Positions 22,973-31,178 of a DNA stretch of 64,000 nucleotides are shown in pieces. Source of the stretch: Shouchella clausii (lineage in GTDB: Bacteria; Bacillota; Bacilli; Bacillales; Bacillaceae_D); assembly GCF_002250115.1 (NCBI RefSeq), contig NZ_CP019985.1, positions 186,001-250,000 of the forward strand, written 5' to 3'. Position numbers and translations under genes: made by a program. The notes under the pieces were generated by a model. The model did no database searches, was not told the DNA's origin, and worked only from the letters and a program-made list of their open reading frames with translations. The first letter of the stretch is position 1, and every line of letters starts with the position of its first letter.

Positions 22973-22986
22973 TGTAACCGTTTTCA
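22973..22986 (-). promoter_or_regulatory. cre site (CcpA) upstream of tctC
   Basis: TGAAAACGGTTACA on the minus strand fits the Bacillus cre consensus without mismatch. It is 57 bp before the tctC start, so glucose repression of the transporter is likely. Confidence 0.7.
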
Positions 22987-23036
22987 AAATAACGCTCATT
23001 AAGTGCATATTATTTATTTTGTTCATAAAGTTCACG

Positions 23037-23061
23037 AAAAAAAGCAAGAGACGCCTCTTGC
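23037..23061 (-). terminator. Terminator after the response regulator
   Basis: GCAAGAGG / CTCTTGC stem followed by TTTTTTT on the minus strand, five bases after the stop. It separates the regulator genes from tctCBA. Confidence 0.85.
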
Positions 23062-23065
23062 CTTT

Positions 23066-23737
23066 CTACGTTGCCCAATACTTTCGCTCCGGTCTGCCAA
23101 CAATGCCATATTCCAGCTCCGCTTTTGCCTCATTAGTTGAAATTAAATACTCTAAATAGCGCCGTGACGTTGTCCGTGAAGCGCCAAATTTCCGCCCTAA
23201 TGCTTCGGCCGTTACTCCTTCCGATTGTTGACGCAGCAATGTGCGCACTCTTTCAAGTGTCAACTGGTCGATTCCTTTTGGTAAGGCTTCTGGTGGCGCA
23301 TGTTTGGTTTTGGTGCCTTGGAAAAATTGATCCGCTGCTTGCTGGTCAATCGGCTGTTTATCTTGGAGCCACTTACGCAAGCTTTTGGCTTTATCGACCG
23401 ATTGTTGCAAACGCTCAAACGCAATTGGTTTCACTAAGTAATCGACAACGCCATTTTGCAATGCTTTATGGAAAATTGTTTTTTCAGTCGCCGCCGTAAT
23501 CAAGACGATTTGCATGTCGGGGCATGCTTGGTGCAGCTCTGGCAAAACGTCTACGCCGAGGCGATCTGGTAAATACACATCCAGCAGCAGCACATCAGGC
23601 TGGTGCATGTTTGCAAGTAAAACAGCCTCTGTCGCATTTTGCGCTTTGGCGACAACGTCAACATTTTTCATTTTCTTTAAAAACTGTTCGTGAATTTCAG
23701 CCACTCGATAATCATCTTCGGCGATCATTATTTTCAT
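23066..23737 (-). CDS. CitT/DctR-like response regulator
   Basis: 223 residues. Receiver domain MKIMIAEDDYRVAEIHEQFL with phospho-acceptor Asp in DVLLLDVYLPD and Lys in YLVKPI, then a C-terminal winged-helix (TLERVRTLLRQQSEGVTAEALGRKFGASRTTSRRYLEYL). It belongs to the CitT/DcuR group that answers to carboxylates. Overlaps the kinase gene by four bases; most likely activates tctCBA downstream. Confidence 0.9.
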   Translation of the reverse strand: MKIMIAEDDYRVAEIHEQFLKKMKNVDVVAKAQNATEAVLLANMHQPDVLLLDVYLPDRLGVDVLPELHQACPDMQIVLITAATEKTIFHKALQNGVVDYLVKPIAFERLQQSVDKAKSLRKWLQDKQPIDQQAADQFFQGTKTKHAPPEALPKGIDQLTLERVRTLLRQQSEGVTAEALGRKFGASRTTSRRYLEYLISTNEAKAELEYGIVGRPERKYWAT

Positions 23738-25326
23738 GTTGTCAACCCCTCCTGTACCTTTGGAATATACAAACTAATGATCGTCCCTGTCGGCTTATTC
23801 GCCTCGACTTCAAGAAAGCCACCTAATTCTTTTAATGCCGCTTGCACGAGTGAGAGCCCGAAACCGCGATGTCCACCTTCTTTTGTAGTAAACCCTTGCT
23901 CAAAAAGGCGTTCAGCAACAGCGGGATCAATGCCAGTGCCATTGTCGGCAATTTCAATAACAAGCTCCGCGCCAATATCGGTCAAAAACACATCGACTTC
24001 TGGTGTTTTTGTTTCCAAGACGGCATCAAAAGCATTATCAATCACATTGCCAATAATGGTGACTAACGAAGCCGTTGCTTGCGCTGGCCACATAAATGAC
24101 ACCGCGCTGTCTGGGTTGATCGCTAGTGTAACTTTCTTTTCGGATGCCTTGGAAAGCTTGCCGAGCAAGACCGCCTGAATCGTCGGATCGGCAATTTGCT
24201 CGAAAATGACTTTTTCATGGCGCGTATGTACGCCTGTTTCTTCATGGATAAATTCAAGCGCCTTGTCGCTATAGCCAAGCTGAAGCCAGCCAGAAATCGC
24301 ATAAAGCTTATTGGTAAACTCATGTGCTTGCGCCCTGAGATCCTGGGAATACTGCTGCATTTCCGACAGAGCATTAATCAGCTCGTATAGTTCAGAACGG
24401 TCTTGGAAACTGGCAACTTTTCCGCCATACTCCCCGTTCTCTTCAATTGTTTTGTAATGGACAATTAGCCGTTTATCGCGAAAAATCGCTTCGTGTGGCC
24501 CTTTACGGTGCTGCTCTTTTAAGACCGCAGCCATTTCTGATTGTGTAAGCACCGTTTCGACTGGCTTCCCGACTGCATCATCTTCAATTTGTAGCAAATC
24601 TGTCGCCGACTGATTGACAAGCGTGACAATCCCTTTTTGGTCCGTTGCAATCAATCCTTCTTTAATCGATTGGAACACCGCTTGGCGTTCTTTATAGAGT
24701 CTGGCAATTTGGTAAGGTTCAAGCCCAAACGTGTCGTTGCGGATGCTTCGCGCCAACGCTGTGCTTCCTGCAATTCCGACTAAAAAAATCAACAGCAGCC
24801 AAATTAAAAATACAACCATACCCTGTTTAAAGATGGAATCGATATAGCCGATCATAAATCCTACTGATACAACGCCAATGACGTCGCCTTCTTCATTAAA
24901 AACAGGCGTCTTCCCCCGCACCGCAGTGCCAAGAGAACCATCCGCCAACGAAATGTAGCTATTTCCATAAACAAGCGCCTGTTCGTTGTCTCCGCCTACC
25001 ATTGGCATGCCGATTTTTTCCTGGTCTGGATGGGTCAAGCGGATGCCATTCTCATCACCCACCACAATATATTCTGCATCTGCCCGTTTTTGGATAGCAC
25101 CAATCAACTTCTGAAGCTCGTCTGTGCTCGCCCCTGTCTCCAACGCGTTTTTCACGTCTGGAATTTCTGCAACGGCTTTGGCAGTCGTCAACGCTTGTTC
25201 GCCAATAAGCTGGCGCGCCTGGTTTCGTTCTAAATAGACATATACCGCTGTGACGAGCACCATAATCAGTGTAATGAGCCCGCCTACATATAGGATAAAC
25301 TTCTTTTCAAGCGACCGCTTTTTCAC
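23734..25326 (-). CDS. CitA/DcuS-like sensor histidine kinase
   Basis: 530 residues: membrane helix ~12-32, extracytoplasmic PDC-type sensor domain, second helix near 170-195, PAS domain, dimerisation helix with the phospho-acceptor His in LRAQAHEFTNKLYAI, and a GHKL domain with IGNVIDNAFDA and the G boxes IADNGTGID and GHRGFGLSL. Architecture of carboxylate sensors (CitA/DctS/MalK). GTG start. Partner of the regulator with which it overlaps. Confidence 0.92.
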   Translation of the reverse strand: MKKRSLEKKFILYVGGLITLIMVLVTAVYVYLERNQARQLIGEQALTTAKAVAEIPDVKNALETGASTDELQKLIGAIQKRADAEYIVVGDENGIRLTHPDQEKIGMPMVGGDNEQALVYGNSYISLADGSLGTAVRGKTPVFNEEGDVIGVVSVGFMIGYIDSIFKQGMVVFLIWLLLIFLVGIAGSTALARSIRNDTFGLEPYQIARLYKERQAVFQSIKEGLIATDQKGIVTLVNQSATDLLQIEDDAVGKPVETVLTQSEMAAVLKEQHRKGPHEAIFRDKRLIVHYKTIEENGEYGGKVASFQDRSELYELINALSEMQQYSQDLRAQAHEFTNKLYAISGWLQLGYSDKALEFIHEETGVHTRHEKVIFEQIADPTIQAVLLGKLSKASEKKVTLAINPDSAVSFMWPAQATASLVTIIGNVIDNAFDAVLETKTPEVDVFLTDIGAELVIEIADNGTGIDPAVAERLFEQGFTTKEGGHRGFGLSLVQAALKELGGFLEVEANKPTGTIISLYIPKVQEGLTT

Positions 25327-25593
25327 GTTACGCTTCCCCTCTCTTGTTGTCTAGTATAACGTTTTCAAAGAATCTGGAAAAGGGGGCGGTGCGATGGCGT
25401 TTTTTCTTTATTGTACTAGCTGACTTCCTTTGAGTTAACGACACGTCCAAAAAGTGAACAACACTTCTACCTGTGCTATACTTAATAGCTGAATGGGAGG
25501 GGCAGGTTTGGGAAACTTATAAACATACGTACTTCCAACGTTTTCATACGAAAGAAGGTTATACCAATTAGCACGATTTATCTTGTCTTACTT

Positions 25594-27606
25594 TTGTTTT
25601 TCATTATTGGTTTATCAAACATTATCCAACGCTTTCTGCCGTTTATCCCATTGCCATTAATCCAAATCGCACTAGGTATGTTGTGTTCCATTAGTCCAAC
25701 TGCCGGCCTTCACATTCCATTAGAACCAGAGTTGTTTTTTGTCTTGTTTATTGCCCCATTGCTTTTTAATGATGGCAAAGTCACGCCTCGAGATGAATTA
25801 TGGAAGCTGCGCCTTCCTATTTTGTTGCTCGCCCTCGGCCTCGTGTTTGCTACGGTTGTGGTTATTGGCCTATTCATCCATTGGCTGATTCCGTCCATAC
25901 CATTGCCTGCCGCATTTGCACTTGCTGCGATTCTGTCACCGACAGACGTCGTCGCTGTCAGTTCGATTGCCAAACGAGTCCACATGCCAAAAGGGTTAAT
26001 GCGCCTCCTTGAAGGCGAAGGCTTAATGAATGATGCTTCCGGCCTTGTCGCTTTTAAATTTGCTGTTGCAGCTACCGTTACAGGTATATTTTCGGTTAGT
26101 GAAGCATCCGTAAGCTTCTTGTTGATTGCACTCGGAGGGCTTGGATTAGGCGTGCTGTTTTCTTTTATGCTCATCGGCCTAAAAATGGCGTTGCGCCGCT
26201 TTGGCATGGAAGATATCACAACGCATATGATTATTCAAATTATCACGCCATTTGTCATCTATATTGGCGCCGAGGAATTTGGCGTTTCCGGAATTCTTGC
26301 CGTTGTAGCGGCAGGCATTGTCCACGCGATTGAAAAAGAAAAAGTCGAGTCGCGCACGCTAGAGTTGCAACGTGTGTCCGACACAACGTGGTCAGTCATT
26401 CTCTTCATTTTAAATGGCCTTGTCTTCGTGTTGCTTGGCCTGCAAATCCCAGACACAACGCGGCTCATCTTTGACGATCCGCAAATTACAGATATGGAAG
26501 TGATCGGCTATATACTCGCCATTACCGCTTCTTTGCTTTTGTTGCGCTACATATGGCTTGCATTGTTTTGGAAAAAGATCAAGCCACTGCTTTTCTTTCA
26601 AGAAGAACCAGAAGAAAAGCATCGTGCCATTGCGCTCCTAACGTTTTCTGGCGTACGTGGCGCCGTCACGCTGGCAGGGGCATTCACAATCCCTTACATC
26701 GCCGCCGACGGTTCCCCGTTTCCAGAACGGGACTTGCTGCTGTTCCTTGCCGCCGGCACCATTCTTGTGACAGTGTTGCTTGCAAGCATCTTGCTGCCGT
26801 TATTAGCCAAAAAACCAGAACTTCAAGAAGCCGACCAACAGCTTAGCTTTACACGGGCGCTTGAGCAGTTGACCCAAGAGGCAAGAGTGATTTTGGCTGA
26901 TAAATCCCATTCTCATGACAAACAAACACTGCGCCGTTTACAGCGCGAATATGACCGTATTGTCATCCCGCTGCTCCATGATGCCAATACCAATCACACC
27001 TTGATAGCGCCAGACCGCAAGAAAGAGCTTTTTCTGTTGTTCAAAGCGTTGCAACATGAGCATGATTTGCTTGAAGCAACACTTGAAGATCCCACATTAA
27101 CAGAAGCGATGGAAAAACGGCTACGCGCAAGAGCGCAAAACATTGGTCAAATCCTAAGTGTCCGCTCGCCACTTGCTTTCTTACGTTTCGGTTCAAAACA
27201 TTTTATCGACAGAATGTTAAACAAAGCGAACAAAAATCGCCTATCCATTGAGGAAAAGAACCGTCTCTATTTGATTTACACACGCCTCTTTGCTGACATT
27301 ATCAAAAAACTCGACGAACAAATGACGACAAAAAACGAGTCTGTCACTAAACGAGTCATCCATTTTTACAGAATTCAGCTTAACCGCCTTGATCATGTGC
27401 ACTTGAACAACGATGAAAAGCTCTATAAGGAAATGCTCGGATTGCATTACGAGATTATGGAAGAGATGCGCCGCTCTTTGCAAACCCTTTTCCAAAACAA
27501 TGACCTTTCTCGTGAAACGACACAAAAGCTGCGCCGTTACTTAAACTATATCGAGGCCAATGTAACCGAAGCGTTGCAACTACCTGACGAGAAAAATGGC
27601 CATTGA
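25594..27606 (+). CDS. CPA1 family Na+/H+ antiporter (NhaP/YjcE-like)
   Basis: About 670 residues: 11-12 membrane segments with the ion-site region LSPTDVVAVSSIAKR and EGLMNDASGL, SGVRGAVTLAGAF late in the domain, then a ~250-residue cytoplasmic tail of charged helices. Exchanges Na+ (or K+) for protons; pH homeostasis is central to alkaliphiles. The start is uncertain: TTG at 25594 has no Shine-Dalgarno site and cuts the first helix, whereas ATT at 25567 sits eight bases after AAGAAGG and adds nine fitting residues. Confidence 0.88.
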   Translation: MFFIIGLSNIIQRFLPFIPLPLIQIALGMLCSISPTAGLHIPLEPELFFVLFIAPLLFNDGKVTPRDELWKLRLPILLLALGLVFATVVVIGLFIHWLIPSIPLPAAFALAAILSPTDVVAVSSIAKRVHMPKGLMRLLEGEGLMNDASGLVAFKFAVAATVTGIFSVSEASVSFLLIALGGLGLGVLFSFMLIGLKMALRRFGMEDITTHMIIQIITPFVIYIGAEEFGVSGILAVVAAGIVHAIEKEKVESRTLELQRVSDTTWSVILFILNGLVFVLLGLQIPDTTRLIFDDPQITDMEVIGYILAITASLLLLRYIWLALFWKKIKPLLFFQEEPEEKHRAIALLTFSGVRGAVTLAGAFTIPYIAADGSPFPERDLLLFLAAGTILVTVLLASILLPLLAKKPELQEADQQLSFTRALEQLTQEARVILADKSHSHDKQTLRRLQREYDRIVIPLLHDANTNHTLIAPDRKKELFLLFKALQHEHDLLEATLEDPTLTEAMEKRLRARAQNIGQILSVRSPLAFLRFGSKHFIDRMLNKANKNRLSIEEKNRLYLIYTRLFADIIKKLDEQMTTKNESVTKRVIHFYRIQLNRLDHVHLNNDEKLYKEMLGLHYEIMEEMRRSLQTLFQNNDLSRETTQKLRRYLNYIEANVTEALQLPDEKNGH

Positions 27607-27627
27607 CCACGGCTGTGGCAAGGGATG

Positions 27628-27664
27628 AAAAAAGACGCGAACATAGGGATTCGCGTCTTTTTTG
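27628..27664 (+). terminator. Terminator of the antiporter gene
   Basis: AAAAAGACGCGAA / TTCGCGTCTTTTTT, 13-bp stem with T-run, 22 bases after the stop. Confidence 0.9.
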
Positions 27665-27800
27665 TGTGATTGGTAGTGTTGGACCGTTAAGCTCCTTGTT
27701 TTTTGGCGGTTTGACCGTGGATATTGTTTAAACGTATTATCGGTTAGGGCGAACCTTGTTGTATAAGTTTATGGGACAAGAAATCTGGTAGCTTGCAATA

Positions 27801-27835
27801 AGGTTCCAATCACTTTGATGACCGGAACCTTTTTA
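27801..27835 (+). terminator. Terminator-like hairpin in a gene-free stretch
   Basis: AGGTTCC / GGAACCT followed by TTTTAAA on the plus strand. The 170 bp before it (27665-27800) hold no gene I can see; it might end an unknown short transcript or act on the convergent minus-strand genes. Confidence 0.45.
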
Positions 27836-27857
27836 AACCCGTAATCCCTAAAAATAA

Positions 27858-28037
27858 CTACTCCTTTTCTTTTTTAAAAGCAAGGTTTAATTTTCTTAGC
27901 ATCAAAGCTGCGTCTTGAGACAATTCACTGTATATTTTCCTCTCTTCAGGAGTGCAACACTCTAAGCAACGAGAACAAATGGACAAAGTTCGATGTATTG
28001 CTGCTGCACACTCCATTAATTCGCTGTTAGTTCTCAT
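27858..28037 (-). CDS. Small cysteine-rich protein downstream of the RsoA-like gene
   Basis: 59 residues starting at ATG 28037 with an excellent AGGAGG eight bases upstream, four bases after the stop of the RsoA-like gene. Five Cys (10, 21, 24, 27, 28) with the cluster CSRCLECC suggest a small metal-binding site. The rest is helical and charged. Not recognised. Its position as third gene of a split-sigma operon makes a regulatory or anti-sigma-like role conceivable, but nothing in the sequence shows it. Confidence 0.6.
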   Translation of the reverse strand: MRTNSELMECAAAIHRTLSICSRCLECCTPEERKIYSELSQDAALMLRKLNLAFKKEKE

Positions 28038-28041
28038 TTTA

Positions 28042-28272
28042 TTATTTCCTCCTTTTTTGATTGTTTACAATAAATTCAAAGATAGTTGGGATGTTCTCAA
28101 ATTTAATTTTGTCAATCGACTGAAATAGTTTTATCCTCACTTCCTGTTCAACGTCATCGCGAAACCTATTCGGTATAGCTTTCATTTGTCTTTTAATTTG
28201 AGGTTCCACTTTTCTAAGAACATACTCACGCTTCTGTTTTATTTTTTTAGCTAGATCTAATTCATCATTCAT
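28042..28272 (-). CDS. RsoA-like sigma region 2 protein
   Basis: 76 residues from ATG 28272 (79 from an upstream TTG at 28281; B. subtilis RsoA is also about 79). It is basic and helical, with the region-2-like stretch IPNRFRDDVEQEVRIKLFQSIDKI resembling the core-binding part of sigma-70 proteins (DIxQEVxxKLFxxI). It overlaps the end of the sigma-like gene upstream by eight bases. In B. subtilis SigO (region 4) and RsoA (region 2) together form one sigma factor. Identification rests on length, order and motif, not on a search. Confidence 0.65.
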   Translation of the reverse strand: MNDELDLAKKIKQKREYVLRKVEPQIKRQMKAIPNRFRDDVEQEVRIKLFQSIDKIKFENIPTIFEFIVNNQKRRK

Positions 28273-28870
28273 CTTTATCAACCATCTTCTTGTATAACTT
28301 CTCTAGTGCCCGATTATGGATTGTTGAAATATTTTGATTAGAGACATTAAGATATTGGGCAGCACTTTGGTTATCCATGTCGTAAATATAGAATAACTCT
28401 AATACTTGGAGTTGCTTTTTTGTTAAACCCTTAAGAGCAATTTTTAATTGCTTATTACCAACACACTGACAAATCGATTCACATTTTTTATCAAACAATA
28501 CTGCTGGATCGGTCGAATAATCTACGGCAAAATAGCTTTGTAAAGTGTTAGAGACGTTGTCAGTAGGAGCCTCTTTATCAAGAATATACACGTGCTTTTT
28601 GAAATGGTTCCTGTATCGCTTAATAACATCAATTGTATAATTTCTAATTAGTGTTGAAACATACTTTAACAGACGTAACTCGTAGAAAAATAGGCGAAAT
28701 GCTAAGTCTAATTCACTAACGTTTTCTTTATTTGGCTGATCTAACACCTTTTAATAAAGCAGATGGTGTTCTTTAATAGAAAGGAAGGATTTAAGTACAG
28801 GATGTTCACTTGGCTGTAGATCAGTTAATAAAGAAATACTGTGCTTGTCTATATGATCGACTAAATCCAC
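28265..28870 (-). pseudogene. SigO-like sigma factor gene interrupted by an in-frame stop
   Basis: Read through, this is a 201-residue protein whose C-terminus has a sigma region 4 (LTKKQLQVLELFYIYDMDNQ...LNVSNQNISTIHNRALEKLY). The first 39 codons start from GTG 28870 with GGGGGAATT upstream and end at a TAA (28751-28753); the following codons continue in the same frame as KVLDQPNKENVSELDLAFRL, which fits the family's central helices. The downstream part could only restart at GTG 28747, which has no usable ribosome-binding site. So it is probably an inactivated gene, or a sequencing difference. Divergent from yvrJ. Confidence 0.7.
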
Positions 28871-29124
28871 AACAATTCCCCCTTTTTTAAATATATAGAG
28901 GAATAAGTACCGTATTTATCAACCATTTCTATATTTTGTAATAAAAAACAGACTATTTTGTTGAAAATTTTTCAAATGATGGATCTAATCAACATTATTT
29001 TCTCTTATCTAGTACCTAGGGGGGATTAAAATGCACGATGTAAACAATTGGGTTTTGCTACTTGGTAATTTTGGTTTCCCTATTTTAATTGCTGTTTATC
29101 TACTTATTCGGTTTGAAAGAAAAA

Positions 29125-30480
29125 GAGAGCGTAAAATATCTTGTGTAAATAATAAATATTAGACGGAAAAAGGAAGCCCTTTTCTAGTAGAATTGAGTTA
29201 CCACACAAAATTCACAGAAAAGAGGACTTCCCTATGACTGATTTTACTACAGATATTGCACAAGCTCTAGTTCGGAAAGAGGATTTGAAAGAAGTTTTTC
29301 GAACGCATCTAGAAAACGCCGTCAACACCCTTCTAGCCACAGAATTAACGGCTTTTCTGGACTATGAGAAATACGATCGTGGTGGATTTGGTTCAGGAAA
29401 CTCGAGGAATGGCACGTACCCGCGTACGTTTCATACAGAGTTTGGGGATCTTCACCTTTCCATTCCGAGAGATCGAAATGGGGAGTTTCACCAACAAACG
29501 ATCTCACCGTATAAGCGATCCAATGACACGCTTGAATCATTCGTCATCCACATGTATCAAAAAGGAGTCACGACAGGAGAGATCACCGATCTCCTTGAAC
29601 GCATGTATGGCCATCATTACACGCCACAAACCATTTCGAATATGACCAAAACGATGGAGAAACAAGTCGAAGCTTTTAAAGCACGAACCCTGGCGAAGCG
29701 ATATGTCTGTGTCTATTTAGATGCCACCTTTATTGCGATTAAACGAGACACGGTTTCAAAAGAAGCGGTCTGTTTGGCCATTGGTATTCAAGAGGATGGG
29801 ACGAAAGAAGTGCTGGCGTACACGATCGCACCAACTGAATCGGCTTTGGTCTGGAAAGAAGTCTTAGAAGATCTTCAGAATCGAGGTGTCGAGGACGTGT
29901 TGCTTTTTGTTTCGGATGGGCTTAAAGGAATCGTCGATTCCATTCAAAGTCTCTTTCCTTCTTCGTCCTATCAATTGTGTTGTGTCCATTTATCACGCAA
30001 CCTCGCACACAAGGTTCGCGTTTCAGACCGGGCTGAAGTCTGTGGTGATTTTAAGCGAGTCTACCGCGCGACCAGCAAACAAGAGGGCCAAAAAGCGCTC
30101 GATGACTTCGTGACAAAATGGAAAAAAGTCTATCCAAGAGCAACAAAATCACTTGAGGAGAATCCTTTTATACTCACGTTTTACGACTTCCCTCAAGCCA
30201 TTTGGCGAAGCATTTATTCCACCAATCTTATTGAATCCTTTAATAAACAGTTAAAGAAGTACAGCAAGCGGAAAGAGCAATTTCCAAATGAACCGTCCAT
30301 TGAGCGGTTCCTCGTTAGTCAGTTTGAACCCTACAATCAAAAATTCTCAACACGTTGTCATCTTGGATTTGATTTAGCAAGAGCTGAATTAGTAAGCATG
30401 TTTGAACGAAGAAAATAACGAAAGTGGTCTAACTGAACATAGATTAGGGTTTTCATTTACACAAAATTCTTGACGGTCCC
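29125..30480 (+). mobile_element. Complete IS256-family insertion sequence
   Basis: 1356 bp with 26-bp imperfect terminal inverted repeats: GAGAGCGTAAAATATCTTG... at the left and, reverse-complemented, GGGACCGTCAAGAATTTTG... at the right, both ending TGTGTAAAT (20 of 26 match). It is flanked by the 8-bp direct repeat AAGAAAAA (29117-29124 and 30481-30488), the usual size for this family. Carries one transposase gene. Inserted in yvrJ. Confidence 0.92.
29234..30418 (+). CDS. IS256 family transposase
   Basis: 394 residues, full length, no frameshift. Mutator-type DDE enzyme: catalytic Asp in YLDATFIAIKRD and FVSDGLKGI, late Glu region near STNLIESFNKQLKKYSKRK. The N-terminal KYDRGGFGSGNSRNGTYPRT and SIPRDRNGEF are standard for the family. 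RBS AAGAGGAC upstream of the ATG. Looks intact, so the element may still move. Confidence 0.96.
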   Translation: MTDFTTDIAQALVRKEDLKEVFRTHLENAVNTLLATELTAFLDYEKYDRGGFGSGNSRNGTYPRTFHTEFGDLHLSIPRDRNGEFHQQTISPYKRSNDTLESFVIHMYQKGVTTGEITDLLERMYGHHYTPQTISNMTKTMEKQVEAFKARTLAKRYVCVYLDATFIAIKRDTVSKEAVCLAIGIQEDGTKEVLAYTIAPTESALVWKEVLEDLQNRGVEDVLLFVSDGLKGIVDSIQSLFPSSSYQLCCVHLSRNLAHKVRVSDRAEVCGDFKRVYRATSKQEGQKALDDFVTKWKKVYPRATKSLEENPFILTFYDFPQAIWRSIYSTNLIESFNKQLKKYSKRKEQFPNEPSIERFLVSQFEPYNQKFSTRCHLGFDLARAELVSMFERRK

Positions 30481-30550
30481 AAGAAAAATTGAAGCCCTAA
30501 CATCTGTTATTAACGAATTAAAGAATAGTATTAAAAATAGGAGGAAGTAA

Positions 30551-30930
30551 AGTCCTTACTACAATTTAGTGCCAATTTTTCGAGTTAACAACATGACGCT
30601 AGAAAGCTTAAAAGATCGAAGAAAAGAACATCAAAAAAGGGGATCTTGAAATAACTGATTTCTTACAAATAAAAAAATACAAAAGAGATTATTTTAAAAG
30701 CTCACTTGGCAGTAAAGCCAAGTGGAAAAGCAAAGGTCTACAAAAATTTTTATCTAGGTTCTAATCCGAGGTACTAACATATTAAATTGTACCACTGCCT
30801 TCTTTAAAAAGCAGCAAATCAGTATGAAAAAAGTAGAGGCAACACACAGTTGTGCCCCTGCTTTTTGTCTTTTTATGTTAAAACAACCTTTGTTAAACTT
30901 TTTCACCATAGTTGATTATTATCCGCCAAG
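30551..30930 (+). other. AT-rich stretch with gene remnants and a terminator
   Basis: After the yvrJ remnant there is a short frame at 30592 (MTLESLKDRRKEHQKRGS) and, in a shifted frame, about 50 codons ending FLSRF-stop near 30763; they look like one decayed small gene. A terminator-like hairpin lies at 30827-30866. No function assigned. Confidence 0.4.
30827..30866 (+). terminator. Terminator after the yvrJ region
   Basis: AAAAAGTAGAGGCAAC / GTTGTGCCCCTGCTTTTT, imperfect 16-bp stem ending in a T-run. Confidence 0.6.
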
Positions 30931-31002
30931 TTTCTCTATATGTTAACGAGTACAGAAACTTTCCTCTTTTGTACTCAATATATTAGGAAAGGAGGGATAG
31001 TA

Positions 31003-31158
31003 TTGGACAAAAAAAATAATGAGGTGAAACCTCAATATATTACTGGTTGTGCAGGAGATAGCAGAGCTTGCTGTTACTACCATGAGAAATGTTTAAGAGA
31101 AGTAGGTGTTTTTCCGGATGGTACTCAATTTTACACGGGCAGATGCTGTGGACAATAA
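31003..31158 (+). CDS. Small cysteine-rich peptide before the PLA2-like gene
   Basis: 51 residues from TTG 31003, with AAAGGAGGG seven bases before it. Six Cys at 16, 23, 24, 30, 48 and 49 (ACCYYHEKC, GRCCGQ) in a hydrophilic chain without signal peptide or leader. The spacing is like a disulfide-rich toxin or a partner/mimic of the neighbouring phospholipase core, whose CCRSHDRC resembles CCYYHEKC. It is 20 bp upstream of the next gene and surely cotranscribed. Not recognised. Confidence 0.65.
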   Translation: MDKKNNEVKPQYITGCAGDSRACCYYHEKCLREVGVFPDGTQFYTGRCCGQ

Positions 31159-31178
31159 ATTAACCTGGGGGTATTATA

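Larger units (their letters stand above)
29031..30550 (+). pseudogene. yvrJ: YvrJ-family gene split by an IS256 element
   Basis: The N-terminal part (29031-29124) encodes MHDVNNWVLLLGNFGFPILI and the rest of one membrane helix; the C-terminal part resumes at 30489 with IEALTSVINELKNSIKNRRK and a TAA at 30548-30550. Removing the element and one copy of its 8-bp target duplication restores a single 51-codon frame with the FERKIEALT join typical of YvrJ. In B. subtilis yvrJ is a target of SigO-RsoA. ATG preceded by GGGGGGA. Confidence 0.85.

Noticed and set aside
25345-25365. cre site upstream of the sensor kinase (TGAAAACGTTATAC)
   Set aside because: Two mismatches at conserved positions, too weak to list as a site.
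29161-29234. GAAGCCCT on both sides of the transposase as target duplication
   Set aside because: It would leave no inverted repeats; the AAGAAAAA duplication with 26-bp repeats and restoration of yvrJ is clearly right.
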